The notes below the pieces were generated by a model that had not been told where the DNA came from, made no database searches, and was given only the letters and a program-made list of their open reading frames with translations. DNA of 45,746 bases from Amphimedon queenslandica (lineage: Eukaryota > Porifera > Demospongiae > Haplosclerida > Niphatidae): positions 1,548,542 to 1,594,287 of the forward strand of contig NW_003546242.1 in the NCBI RefSeq assembly GCF_000090795.2, written 5' to 3'. The position numbers and the translations under genes are program-made. Every line of letters starts with the position of its first letter. The first letter of the stretch is position 1. Below, one piece after another: positions 10,294-21,464 of this stretch.

Positions 10294-10600
10294 GAGGATG
10301 ACGCTATCATTCACTCCCAAAGTGCCACCATGTTGGGGCTCAGTTGCAGGACTCGGACCTGGCAAGCTTTAAGCTGCACCAGCTAACTACTGCGGTATGA
10401 CAGCTTGCTCATGCTTGTGGGAGTGCTCCCACCTGGCTGATACGGCCCTTTTTTGCATGTTAGGTCATAGTGGGAAACGTGCCAGGTCAGTGTCCTTGTT
10501 TTGAGCTCAGCCACGGAGTTTGCATGGAAACTTCAACCAGTGCCCCCCTCCTTTCAAAGGTGTCAGGGGTTGACCATCAAAGGCCACTAAATAATTTTTT
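10294..10600 (+). repeat. B1 repeat of Ngaro-like element
   Basis: Matches 10801-11097 along its length, with shared words such as ATGTTGGGGCTCAG, GTTTGCATGGAAAC-like sequence and CTGGCTGATACGGCCC. A 6-bp palindrome (AATGGT...ACCATT) and an inverted TTTGGGAGT/ACTCCCAAA pair lie at its start (about 10265-10310). Confidence 0.85.
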
Positions 10601-10800
10601 AAAGCTCTACTTTAATGAGAGTTAATGGCTTGGGTGGGAAACGGCATGCGCACTGTCTGATGCACATGGTCTTGTCGGCACCATCATTATTATTGAGTCT
10701 TCTTGTCACCAACTTCAGCATCTTGCTCTCACTCTGTCCCTCTTTTTTGTGTTTATTCTCTCCATTCTTGAGCGTGATATCCATTGGAAATCCCGTAGTG
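10601..10800 (+). repeat. A2 repeat of Ngaro-like element
   Basis: Second copy of the 5' segment 2335-2520, placed between B1 and B2. Translations across it are chance. Confidence 0.85.
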
Positions 10801-11097
10801 GAAGATGATGCTATCATGCACTCCCAAAATGCCACCATGTTGGGGCTCAGTAGCAGGATTCCGACCTGGCAAGCTGTAAGCTGTACCAGCTAGCTACTGC
10901 GGTGTGACTGCTTGCTCATGCTTGTGAAAATGCTCCCTCCTGGCTGATACGGCCCATTTCTGCATGTTAGGTCACAGTGGGAAAAGTGCCAGGTCAGTGT
11001 CCTTGTTTCGAGCTCAGGCACTGGGTTTCCATGGAAACTCCAACCAGCGCCCCCTCCTTTTAAATGTGTCAGGGGTCGACCCACCGAAGGCCATTAA
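10801..11097 (+). repeat. B2 repeat, 3' end of Ngaro-like element
   Basis: Second copy of B1, ending near AAGGCCATTAACAA. It completes the A1...B1-A2-B2 order and defines the element's 3' end. Confidence 0.85.
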
Positions 11098-12539
11098 CAA
11101 ATTAACACAAACAAACAATTATCATACATAATTATTAATGTTATCACCTCTGCAAGGAGTGAGATTGAAGGAATCTTATCATCACTCCAACAAGCATGAA
11201 TATATTGATCTTATTATCACTTGAAAGAGCGTTATCATAATTGATGTTATCAATACGCCGGCTTTTGTTTCATAAAGAGACAAATGTACATGCATTGTAC
11301 ATACACACACATATGCATACATGACTATGCACACATTAAGCATTATACAAAGGAACAAAATACATGTACATATACATACAAAGCTAAACACATTCATATA
11401 CTTAACATTTATAAACCATCCAATGCATAATACATGTACATACCACTTGCGTATCCAGAAAAGAAAAAAAGGTGCTATGGGCGTGCTGAGTGCACGCCCT
11501 TTTAAGTTAGTAAAAGGCATTTTCCTTGATTGTTGTGAATTACGGCATGGGTGAAGAGGCATTCTGACGACGGTATGGGTTGTAATTAATTATGTCTAAT
11601 TTTTTGTTGTTTGTAAAGAATTACATTACTGCAAACTAGAAAAAAAACAATTTTTTCAAAATGTCCACTGTTAATGTGTCTTCTCCCTCCATCTCAGCAT
11701 TGGCTCAAACAACGACCTCTGATCCCTGCTTAAAGCATTGGAAACTGTTGAAATCATAATCAGGGGGCTAAATAACTTTGTGAAGAGGCTTGTTAGTCAA
11801 GGATTTGTGTAATTTTTTCTGAGCCCAGCCATCAGGGCAGTGCTCAAACCCCCTCAGTCCCCTCTTGAATACGCTAATGCATGCATACAAATAATACAAA
11901 CACAATCATAATACATCTATAGTAAATATACAATCATGAATGTTACTTAATTTAATCAATTATCTTATCCACTGTAAAGAGCTAGATTTTATTACTTGTA
12001 TCTTCACTCAAAACTAAAAGCAAGAGTGAGACTTTACTTCTGTGCCCACCATCCATCCCCTATCTCCATTCCATTATTATGAATAGAGCCATGAGTTTTA
12101 CATTGTACTGTAAGATAGACCACAACATGTTTGTGGTTTTGCATCTTATCCCTTGACTATCCCACAAAACACTTCATCATTTATAATCTATTGTTCCTTA
12201 GTCTATCCATTGCATCATTTGTTACTATTGATGATGTGATTTTCTTTTCGACTAGTCCTAGTAGAGCTATAGTGTTCTCACCGCAAAGTTTCAAATAAAG
12301 GCCAGGCTGGAATAAACACCTAGTACTAGAAATCTTCAAGTATAAATACGCCAATTTTTTTACTCATTATAAGTACCACAATCTTTAGAATGTCCCAAAT
12401 GGCCTAATTTGTTAAGCTGAGTGCAAGGAAATTGGAAGTCTGGGTTCAAATCTCAGCTTTAAATGTTCTTTTTTTATTTTACACAATTTTTTTGTCCCGG
12501 AAAAAAATAAACTCCAGGGCTTTCATTTGAACATTTACG
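11098..12539. other. Non-coding stretch with weak MITE-like ends
   Basis: No gene seen. 11280-11430 is rich in TACATA/CACACA words. A perfect hairpin, GGGCGTGC (11479-11486) with GCACGCCC (11492-11499), sits near a possible terminus TTGCGTATCCAG at about 11447. A related inverted TTAGCGTATTCAAG occurs near 11863-11876, suggesting a poorly preserved MITE of about 430 bp. Confidence 0.4.
12400..12455 (+). repeat. tRNA-like SINE head (A and B boxes)
   Basis: TGGCCTAATTTG at 12400-12411 resembles a pol III A-box, and GGTTCAAATCT at 12443-12453 is close to the B-box consensus. The 43-bp spacing fits a tRNA-derived promoter. There is no cloverleaf acceptor stem, so it is not a functional tRNA. T-rich sequence follows. 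Confidence 0.45.
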
Positions 12540-13115
12540 GTACTCTACTTAAGGCAAATATGCCACTCCATTTTCAAAGATTTTACGACCTAGATCAATT
12601 ACAGCAGCATCAAGAGATAGACCCTGAACCTTATGTTTAGTAGCTGCCCAGCAAGGTAGTAATGGTATCTGCATATGCTGCAATGTCACTCCTTGCTTAC
12701 CATAGAACTTGGTCGTGACTGGTTCTATTGGGACAGCTTCTTGTTTTGATGAATAATCAATTGTGATATGGCTCACTAAACCTTCACGTGGGTCATGAAA
12801 TTTTAAATATACTTTTTGTGGTAAGTCCCCTTTCTTTGCTTGATCATTAGCTCTATTTGGCCAAGAGAAACCCACAATTATTTCTTTTGCTCCATTTACT
12901 AATCCTTCCTCACATATAATGCTACATCGTACCATAACCTGTGCTCTCAAGGCTAACTTCACTTTATGTAATAAGCTGTATCACTTCTAGGTGTGAGCGA
13001 CTCTGGGGCTTCTTCAAGTGATACCACACCAGGTATCAGTGTTGTTGACTCTACTATTGAATACTCTGCATCAAATTTATATATTTCCCCATATAGAAAT
13101 TTCAAGCTTGCTGCA
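12540..13115 (-). pseudogene. Helitron Pif1-type helicase, C-terminal fragment
   Basis: The clear part, 12962-12549, reads LKLALRAQVMV-like sequence, GLVNGAKEIIVGFSW, then HKVQGLSLDAAVIDLGRKIF and GVAYLP. These match the end of the Pif1/RecD-like helicase of Helitrons: the LVNG turn and the HKVQGLS motif near helicase motif VI. Upstream, about 13115-12965, another frame reads EIYKFDAEYSIVES and IPGVVSLEEAPESL, the usual lead-in, so a one-base shift lies near 12965. At the 3' end one base is missing after GVAYL, destroying the normal ALSR box. The helicase would unwind DNA during rolling-circle transposition; only this fragment remains. Confidence 0.75.
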
Positions 13116-13679
13116 AGCTTGTTACAACCAGGTCACAACCTCACAAGGTTGTAGCAACCTAGTAACCACGTTGTATAAAAGTGATCAAGTTTTTAGCAAT
13201 AGTGACAAAATTGTATAACAGTGATAAAGTTGTGACTAACGTGTTACAAACATAACCTTGTGACAAGGTTGTCCGAATGTTGACAGAAAACTGAGGTTTC
13301 ATTAAGTGCCCCCCAGGATAATATGATGCTATTCTACCACATGTAAGAGGACCATTGAATAGCTCTTGTACAAGTCAATAAAAATAACATTAATACACAT
13401 TCACATTTTTACACATTAGGTACATATAAAAAAATCATAGATACACGCATGAAGTGTCTAGAAATCAATTCAAACTACATATGATTTGGATGACAATATA
13501 TGATGACATTAATTATTAACTATTGTTATTCTATGCAATTTACTGTACATTACGACAAGGTCATCACATGTTTGTCACAAGTTGGAAAACGTGTCAATTC
13601 GAGGGTTTTTACTAGGTGGTGGGCCTTGTGGCCAGGGCAGGGCAGGGCTATGCTTTGATGTCAATGAGAAATCATATAC
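13116..13679. other. Non-coding stretch with short palindromes
   Basis: No gene seen. Just inside and before this stretch (13095-13275) are AAGCTTG-CTG-CAAGCTT, AACCT-CACA-AGGTT and AACCTTG-TGA-CAAGGTT, plus repeated GGTTGT words. The rest is AT-rich. Confidence 0.5.
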
Positions 13680-13819
13680 TATAAAGTCCCTCTGTTAGTC
13701 TTTGTCAGTATGTCGTGAGAAAAAGGCTGTCCTCGAAGCTGACCTTGCTCACCTGAAAAGGGCCTGAATACACCCAAAAACAGACACATCCTCTGTCTCT
13801 TCTCAGTCAGCTACCCCCA

Positions 13820-14639
13820 CCTACACATTGAGCTGCCAATGCCTTACTTACACGTAATCGTGCTGTTGCTGCTGGCAATAAAACTGTTTCCAGTGTAGTC
13901 AAAGACTCACTTGAGAACTCAGATCTTAAATATAATATTGTGGTTCTAGAGCTTCTGAGTGTACTAGAGGACTGCTTGCTCTGACTGTTTTTCTCATGAC
14001 CTGAACCAAGTTTCTGAACTCTTCCATGGTCTGTCTCCTACCTTGGACACTCGGTTCATCAGGGACTTGCACAAAATTGGTAAATACTTTGCAGATAGTG
14101 ATAAGTGCCGCCCTATCGTAGTCAAACTTTTGTCTGTTGATGTTCAAATCTATCTAAAGTTTGGGAAATCCCTTCCAATATGTGTATTTAGCCTGATCTC
14201 ACAGCTCAGGAAAGGAGTATCAGTTCGTGCTGCTATCAGCTCATTTACTGATAAAAGAAATATCAAGTTGAGACAGGACTCTCAGTATTCCAGCTGATCG
14301 TCATGACAAAGTCCTGACCTGCCTGTCACACAAGAACATCCCTCTCCACCTAACAATAGTAGCTCTGGCCAACCTGGTTTACCTGACTCTGCATGGTCAT
14401 TCCATGCCCAAATTTCCTATGACTGTCTAGTTTGGGCTTTTTCTTGTGGAATGCTAGAAGTATTGTAAATAAACTGAACTCGTTTGCCCCGTTTCTTGCA
14501 TCTACTGATTATCATGTAGCAATAGCCGAGAGCTGGTGCTCCAACTACATTATACCAATAAAGATATTAGTCCTTTTCGATTCTCCGTATATAAACGCGA
14601 CAGAGACTTTAGAGGGGGTGGTGTTTTACTTGCAGTGTC
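13820..14639 (+). pseudogene. LINE ORF1 remains and endonuclease N-terminus
   Basis: ORF1-like coding sense is scattered over three frames, for example DSDKCRPIVVKLLSVDVQ (about 14097-14150) and a frame ending in PLHLTIVALANLVYLTLHGH (about 14345-14400). The endonuclease starts LWNARSIVNKLNSFAPFL (about 14440-14497) with DYHVAIAESWC, the first blocks of an APE-type nuclease. A frame change follows, then FSVYKRDRDFRGGGVLLAV just before the gap. In these LINEs the nuclease nicks target DNA to prime reverse transcription. Stops in all frames show it is inactive. Confidence 0.65.
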
Positions 14640-15490
14640 NNNNNNNNNNNNNNNNNNNNNNNNNNNNNNNNNNNNNNNNNNNNNNNNNNNNNNNNNNNNN
14701 NNNNNNNNNNNNNNNNNNNNNNNNNNNNNNNNNNNNNNNNNNNNNNNNNNNNNNNNNNNNNNNNNNNNNNNNNNNNNNNNNNNNNNNNNNNNNNNNNNNN
14801 NNNNNNNNNNNNNNNNNNNNNNNNNNNNNNNNNNNNNNNNNNNNNNNNNNNNNNNNNNNNNNNNNNNNNNNNNNNNNNNNNNNNNNNNNNNNNNNNNNNN
14901 NNNNNNNNNNNNNNNNNNNNNNNNNNNNNNNNNNNNNNNNNNNNNNNNNNNNNNNNNNNNNNNNNNNNNNNNNNNNNNNNNNNNNNNNNNNNNNNNNNNN
15001 NNNNNNNNNNNNNNNNNNNNNNNNNNNNNNNNNNNNNNNNNNNNNNNNNNNNNNNNNNNNNNNNNNNNNNNNNNNNNNNNNNNNNNNNNNNNNNNNNNNN
15101 NNNNNNNNNNNNNNNNNNNNNNNNNNNNNNNNNNNNNNNNNNNNNNNNNNNNNNNNNNNNNNNNNNNNNNNNNNNNNNNNNNNNNNNNNNNNNNNNNNNN
15201 NNNNNNNNNNNNNNNNNNNNNNNNNNNNNNNNNNNNNNNNNNNNNNNNNNNNNNNNNNNNNNNNNNNNNNNNNNNNNNNNNNNNNNNNNNNNNNNNNNNN
15301 NNNNNNNNNNNNNNNNNNNNNNNNNNNNNNNNNNNNNNNNNNNNNNNNNNNNNNNNNNNNNNNNNNNNNNNNNNNNNNNNNNNNNNNNNNNNNNNNNNNN
15401 NNNNNNNNNNNNNNNNNNNNNNNNNNNNNNNNNNNNNNNNNNNNNNNNNNNNNNNNNNNNNNNNNNNNNNNNNNNNNNNNNNNNNNNNNN
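14640..15490. other. Assembly gap (851 Ns)
   Basis: All bases are N. From context it should hold the rest of the LINE endonuclease and the start of the RT linker. Confidence 0.99.
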
Positions 15491-17140
15491 CTCACAGTCT
15501 CATGTACCCCTAAATGTTTCTTTTCCCTCTCCTGATGAAACTGATATTATTGATGATGTCTCTATCACAGTCTCTGATGTCTTCAAATTTTTTTCCTCCC
15601 TGGACACTCAGAAGATTTGCGGTATTGATGGAAGTCCTCCTGGTCTACTTTAAGCATGTGCTGTGTCATTATGTCAGCCTGTTCACCATCCTTTCTGTCA
15701 ATGTATTTGCCATCGTTATCTACCTGAAGAATGGCGTACTCATCTCATTACTCCTGTCTATACGTTGGGAGACAAGTCTGCATTAAAGAACTACAGACCA
15801 ATATCTCTGCTCTGTATCCTTTCCAAAGTTCTAGAACATTTAACTTTTGACAAGATCTACCTACATATTGCAGCTGCAATATGTTGCAATCATTTGGTTT
15901 TATGTTGCAATCATTTGGTTTTATGAAGCAGCTCTCCACTTTACAACAACTGTGAGTTAACTTAGACTTTATTTTTGGTCTGGTTGCCCAGTGGAAACAA
16001 GTGGATGTTATATACCTTGACATTAAGAAGGCATTTGATACTGTGGATCACAATGTACTACTGGAGACACTGTGGAATTGTGATATTTGTGGAGAAATGT
16101 GGAATTTGATCCAATCTTACCTCTTACATTGTCAACAGTGTGTAAGTGTTTATTGCCCTAGACATCTGGTGTCCCCAAGGGAGCCCTCAATTCTTCATTC
16201 TCTATATAAATGACCTTCCAGCTTGTACTCTGCACTCTAGTTTGCTGCTGTATGCAGATGATAGTAAGTTAAGTAAATTCATTGCCTCTGCCTCTGTTTG
16301 GCTTGTCTTGCAAGAGAATTTGGACAGGGTTGGAGATTGAAGTGTCTATTCTTGTCTAAGTTTCAACTATCAAAAGACTTTTGTTGTCAGTTATCAGTGT
16401 CCAAGGGTTGTTCCTATATCTTTCAACTACCACTTTGGTGGGTCCATTGTCCCCAGGAAAGACTTACGCAGAGATTTGGGTGTAATGTTTGAAAATGACC
16501 TATTATGGTCTGTCAGGTCAAGACTGTTCTGAGTAAATCATACAAGACACTTTTTTTACTGAGGAGAACCTTTTGAGTTGCTTGTACTCCTACTACTGTT
16601 AAAAAGAAGGTATAGATATCCTTCATTATTCTAATCTTCACCTACTGTGCTCCTATTTGAAAACCATTTCTCACTAAGGACATTGTAGCCTTAGAACAGT
16701 TCCAGAGGCGTGCTACTAAATACATCTTAAATGACTATACCTCCAGTAACCATCCTAGACTTGAGGCACTGGGTCTATGTACCGATTAGAAGTTGTAGAT
16801 ATTATACTTTTTGTATTATCTGTAAAGAATCCCTCTCCTCATTTTAACATCCTTGACTATTTCTCATTCTGCTACTCTAATACTGACTCCTCTTCTAAAT
16901 GGAAATTAGTTCACAAATTCTCTCCTTCCTCAGCTATATCTCACTTTTTTACACGTAGATTTCCTTGTTTATGAAACTTTTTACATTCTATTGATCCAAA
17001 TGATTATCAGCCTTTAATTAAAACAACTGTTCATACTTTTGTTATTGACCATTTAAGAAAACACTTTGACGTAAATAATCACCACTCCTGTCACTTAGTT
17101 TGTTCATGTTCATCCTGCTCTCACGCCTTACCCATCCTCT
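15491..17140 (+). pseudogene. LINE reverse transcriptase and C-terminal region
   Basis: The RT is readable across frames. EEWRTHLITPVYTLGDKS and KNYRPISLLCILSKVLE (about 15725-15840) are the leading blocks, VIYLDIKKAFDTVDHNVLL (about 16005-16065) carries the first catalytic Asp, LFILYINDLP is at about 16190-16225, and LLLYADDSKL at about 16240-16270 holds the paired Asp residues. QFQRRATKYILNDYTSSNHP (about 16700-16755) and HFFTRRFPCL (about 16940-16970) are typical downstream blocks of CR1/L2-like ORF2. A 21-bp tandem duplication at about 15882-15924 (TATGTTGCAATCATTTGGTT units) disrupts the palm domain. Many stops and shifts are present. Confidence 0.75.
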
Positions 17141-17399
17141 CTCTCCTAATTTAACTCTCCCTCCCTCTCCTACTCTAATTCTCCCCCTCTCATGTATTTC
17201 TTTACTCTAATTATTTTCCTTTGTCTGTAATTATATTTGTGCTAAAAGTTTTTGTTTTTGTGTTCACTGATTGCCAGCCTTGTTCTTGGCATTCCACCAA
17301 GATAGTTTTCTTCTCTCAATTTTGCTCTTATCATTTCTCTCTACATGTCTTGTAAAACCTTATTAATAATACAAATAATAGTAAATAATAAAAATATGA

Positions 17400-17845
17400 A
17401 AAGGGCAGGGCATTGATTCACTGGTCCTCATTTGAAAATCATGTATTGCTCTTGAGTTCTCAAGGACTTTCTCATAAGGGACTCTTTAAGACTCGCTTTC
17501 CTTGCCTTAAAATCTGAATCTGAAAAGCCACACCTTGAAATAGAGTCTAGAATCAATGCATCTTCTGTGTGACCAATACTTTGTTCTATATTTTGACCTC
17601 ATAAATTTTGATGATCATTATTTTAATCAACTAGTAATGTGGCTGCATTAGTGAGACATAACTCATGGTAAGATATTGGATCATGACCATTACCTTCATT
17701 ATTAGTTTCTAAATTTACATGCAAAGCATAAGGAGCAATAGAAGTGTACACAGGATCGCCACATTGATTTAGTACACATAATTGCTCCGTCACTCTTTGT
17801 ATTTCATCAGCAAAAGAGCATTGTTGTTCTGTACTTAAGGTACTT
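17400..17845 (-). pseudogene. Degenerate coding remnant, possibly Helitron-related
   Basis: Read on the minus strand from about 17845, one frame runs about 70 residues without a stop: ADEIQRVTEQLCVLNQCGDP, YTSIAPYALHVNLETNNEGN, HELCLTNAATLL. It then breaks and picks up again as ILDSISRCGFSDSDFKARKA. The SIAP-type block recalls the linker before the helicase in animal Helitrons, and the strand agrees with the helicase fragment at 12540-13115. The match is weak, however, and the LINE lies between the two. An unrelated decayed gene is equally possible. Confidence 0.3.
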
Positions 17846-20208
17846 TATGATTTAATTTGTTTTTTATTTTGATATCATTTACTAGGTTAGAAAAAGATGT
17901 ACTACTTATGCAAATTTCAAATTTTTACCATAAGTGGTGTGACCATTATGAGTCAATAAACTTATAAGGCGGTACAAAGTAATGAAAGCATAACTTCAAA
18001 ACCTTTATGAACTGTATTTTTGCACACCCTGAGTAAATAGATTTTTGTATTTTATTTTGAACTACCAGCTGACACTCTCGTTCTTTTGGATTATAGCGGC
18101 ATTTGTAAAGAATGGGCTTTAACGACTGAGCAATGACTAAAAAATTAGTATACTCAGCATTTCATTATTTCAACAATTAGCATTAAATTTTTTCTAATTT
18201 GTGGTGCAGTTTTATTTTATACAATTTTTTGAAAATTAAAACAGCATTTCTTACAAAACTTATGACTATCCTATGAATGTTGTTAGCCACACTATGAATA
18301 ATAGTAATTCTGTAATGAATATCATTTTACTTATTTATGAATAATGATGAGTTAAGGGGAGTCACATGACTGTATCCATGGAAACAAGGTGACAATAATA
18401 AGATATTTTTTGTGATAATTGTCATGTGATAATGATCAGTGTGAAGCTCCTCCCATTTTGCCAAATCCATTAATCCAGCTATGCACGGACGTGGAGCTTG
18501 TGCGATAGTCAACGAAAGAGGAGAGCTTTCTCGTTCTTTTATATAACCTCTCATTTCGTCTATGCTACCGTTCAGAATAGAACCTATGACAATTGGACTT
18601 TACCATGTAAAATCTTGGCTCAGTGCAGCTTGTCGGTGCTCAGTGGTGAGGCTCAGCTAGCCCAGTATTCCAGCTAGCTAAAGTTAGAGTTTGTCATTAA
18701 TGGAACTGGTCAGACTGCATAAGACTATATGTGCAGTGGGATGGCTACATCTCTCTCACTGAGTGATAACTGATCTGAGAGTTGAGATGGAACTGCCAAA
18801 TAACAAGTGATGAAAGAAAGTCTGGCTATAGTGCATGCATAGTGAATTCCAAGGATTAACTAAACGTATATTTGATTTATAAATTTGCTGGAGACAACAT
18901 GGATAACAATTTCAATCCACTTTATTGGTGAACTGACCATAAGACCAAATCATTGTATTATGCTAATAATCAAATCTCGTGAACTGTCAAATAATAGAGC
19001 CGCTGAGTTGTATACTGCAATGAATGACCAAATTTGAGATGTAATACTGAGATCTGTTTGCACACTTTCTCAATAGAACATTGCCACTATGATTGTTTGT
19101 CATTCACAATTTGATTGCTGCATAGTAAATCATATTCCTCACAAAAAAGTAATGTCTAAAAATCTTGCATACATGATATATATAATTGGCTATGTCTTAT
19201 CTTTGTTAAAATAACTGCAATTATTTAGATAATAATGAGAGACAGAAATTTTGAGCATCATTATATACACTCTGCATGTGCGTCATTCACACCGCTGAGA
19301 CAACAACAATGAATCGTATTTACATCACACTATCAGTGTGTCCTCAATGATACTGTTTAAAGAACACTTTTACTTTTATAAAGGTAATAATAAAATTTAA
19401 AAATTAAATGTTTTCAGGAATGAGGTACTTTAATATAGCATGGACTTGTTTTTGAATACTAAATTCATCAGGTTCAGGAAGCATGACATTTATAAGCATG
19501 ATAGTGTGACATAGTAAGAAGAATGCGAGTTTTACAGTTATCAGTGTCATATCAACTATTTCACCAAAGACTGCTTGCAATTAATAAGCTGGAAGAAACT
19601 ACTATGAATTGATAAATAACCCCATTTATTGTCACCCAAGTATAGCATTACAAAAAAAAATTACAAACATTTTAAGTTTGATACAATTCCTACCTAAGAA
19701 GTTTATCTCTATAAAATAATGCCATACCCAGTTAGGGCAACTTGGAGAAATGTAATATATTTACCTGGTCTAGCTTATTCCAAAGCCATGGTAGTTGGTT
19801 GAAAATTTAAAATAAAGGCAGCAAAACAAGTTATGCTTTAAGCATAGATACAAAGAAGACTTAATGCTAATCCTTGAGCTCGTCATGCTATGGCTCATGT
19901 CAAAGTCATTGGAAAAGATGAAGATTTGATTATATAATTGTTTGCATCTTTGATATTCTAGATAATCAATTACTGCTGCCTTTTATTTAGTTTTAAATAT
20001 TTTTGTGTATTCTCTTTATTTGCTTTTCCTCGGTTAATGTTGTATTAATTTTGGACATAAAGTTGTGGAACCTGCCCTGTCATAAACTTTAGCAGCTGAG
20101 CAGCCAAAATGAAGACATTGAGCGGGTGGGGGTACATTCTTAAAAGTCTATAGCCACTCCTTGAATACAGTGCAAAGCTATAGCGTGGAAAAGGTCACTA
20201 GTTGAATC
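17846..20208. other. Long non-coding AT-rich stretch
   Basis: No coding sense seen on either strand. A minus-strand frame at 18327-18554 has no recognisable motif. GCTAGC/AGCTAGC words cluster near 18650-18680. Confidence 0.6.
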
Positions 20209-20210
20209 TA

Positions 20211-20387
20211 CAGTCAAACCTGTCTATTCTGGACACCTTAAGATCAAATAAAACCATCCTTATTATAGAAGTGTCCTTATTTCAGAGGTTCATTAATACA
20301 CATTACTAGTTTATTGGGACAGATACTACCTGTCCTCATTATAAATGTGTCCTTATTTTAGAGTGTCCACAATAGCAGGTTTCACTG
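20211..20387. mobile_element. pogo/Tc1-mariner-type MITE
   Basis: The left end starts CAGTCAAACCTGTCTATT and the right end, read on the other strand, starts CAGTGAAACCTGCTATTG. The two are near-identical over about 26 bp. TA flanks both sides (20209-20210 and 20388-20389), the target duplication of Tc1/mariner-like elements. The 177-bp interior has no gene; repeated GTGTCCTTATTT words extend the arms. Confidence 0.8.
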
Positions 20388-20736
20388 TAATCATAATCTT
20401 TATTAAAATTTAAATTCACAATAATACCTATTACATTATTAAAATCATAAATAGACATTGTGTATGGTCTATTCTTTGCTTCCTCTTTCTATACCTATAA
20501 ATAATGAATGAACAGCAGTTAATGTACAGTAGATCCAATACAATAATAAAGATGACTGTGAAGCATTATAAGGGCAGGCGGGTCTAAGCAAGCAAATCAA
20601 TGTACATGTATATGTAAAGGATCAGCATTACATCTTGAAGCAAATTATGCAAAAATGCAGCTTAAAATGCTTTGCTTGCTGCTTAGTCATTGCACACATG
20701 CAAGGATAGAAATCTTGTTAAGTTTTCTGATACATT

Positions 20737-20902
20737 ACATGCTCTTATGTTGTGTAGAAGATTCAATTGAGATGATTCCAATTAAAATTGGATTTTTTAT
20801 GAATTTTAAACGTTGCTGATTTTTTAAAAACTTTTAAAATTCAAAAATCCAAATTTAATTCGAATCAACTCAAAGTTGATACTACACAGCATAAGGACAT
20901 GC
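20737..20902. repeat. Long foldback hairpin (about 75-bp arms)
   Basis: The left arm beginning CTTATGTTGTGTAG pairs with the right arm ending CTACACAGCATAAG, and pairing continues inward through AATTAAAATTGGATTTTT and AAAAATCCAAATTTAATT to a loop near 20815. There are few mismatches. It could be a MITE or the source of a long hairpin RNA. Confidence 0.75.
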
Positions 20903-21464
20903 AGAGTAAGCAATTAATAATTGGCCATCACCAATTTCCAGACACTAAAAATATTTTTTTCCTGTTTGTATTTCCTTGTTTTAAATGACGATAATCTCAA
21001 GGTAGTTGTGTCATAGTCTTACAAAATATTAAGGTTAAATAGAAAGCTATACATGTCAGCTTCATCTTGTGATATTATCTACAAAAAGAATAAGAATAAC
21101 TAGAAGAATGTAAAACATCCAAAGGGCAAGCCTAAGCAAGCTATAGATTATGTGCTGTATGATTTATAATGTACATGTCTGAGCTAGCAAAGCAATTGCA
21201 CATGTCTAAGTTCAGGAGATATTGTTGCAGTTATCTTGATTAATTTATTTAAGAATGTCTGCAGCAATTAAAGTGATCTGGCTTATAGTTAGAAGCAATT
21301 ACTGAACAAATCATATATGAAGATTGTATATATCTGCTTTGTTAAGCTGCTAGAGAACAAAGATCTCATGCATGCAGCTAACTACTTGCAGTTTTCTCAC
21401 TTGCATTAAATTTATCAGGGTCCTCGACATTAGAGCTGAAACAAATAGTGAGATATTCAAATGT
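20903..21464. other. Non-coding stretch
   Basis: No coding sense or clear repeat boundary seen between the foldback element and the DUF6589-like pseudogene. Confidence 0.5.

Larger units (their letters stand above)
2335..11097 (+). mobile_element. Ngaro-like tyrosine-recombinase retrotransposon with split direct repeats (copy 1)
   Basis: The unit is bounded by repeats in the order A1 (2335-2520), coding region, B1 (10294-10600), A2 (10601-10800), B2 (10801-11097). This split-direct-repeat layout is typical of Ngaro/PAT elements of the DIRS order, which integrate by a tyrosine recombinase rather than an integrase and so make no target duplication. The coding order is Gag with zinc knuckle, RT with a YLDDFLF motif, RNase H ending near ADALSRKM, and YR. 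No methyltransferase domain is seen between RNase H and YR, favouring Ngaro over PAT or DIRS1. All frames are broken by stops and shifts. About 2.2 kb of its length is nested insertions inside the gag intron. Confidence 0.75.
13680..17390 (+). mobile_element. CR1/L2-like LINE, decayed, containing an assembly gap
   Basis: The order is ORF1-like remains, an AP-endonuclease start, an 851-base gap, RT, and the C-terminal region of the ORF2 type common in animal CR1/L2-like LINEs. The 3' end runs into AATAATA-type repeats near 17370-17395. A stem-like CTTGTTCTTGGCATTCCACC lies about 100 bp before it. Start and end are approximate. Confidence 0.7.

Noticed and set aside
12400..12455. A functional tRNA gene
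   Set aside because: A and B boxes are present, but there is no seven-base acceptor stem and no anticodon arm, so it is treated as a SINE head. The same applies to 42745-42850 and 4884-4935.
13926..14147. Minus-strand frame at the LINE 5' region as a separate gene
   Set aside because: Plus-strand readings give LINE ORF1-like blocks over the same bases; the minus frame shows no motif.
14432..15535. Long open frames (over 280 codons) across 14.4-15.5 kb on both strands
   Set aside because: They are open only because 851 of the bases are N. The real coding sense is the short LINE endonuclease and RT pieces on either side.
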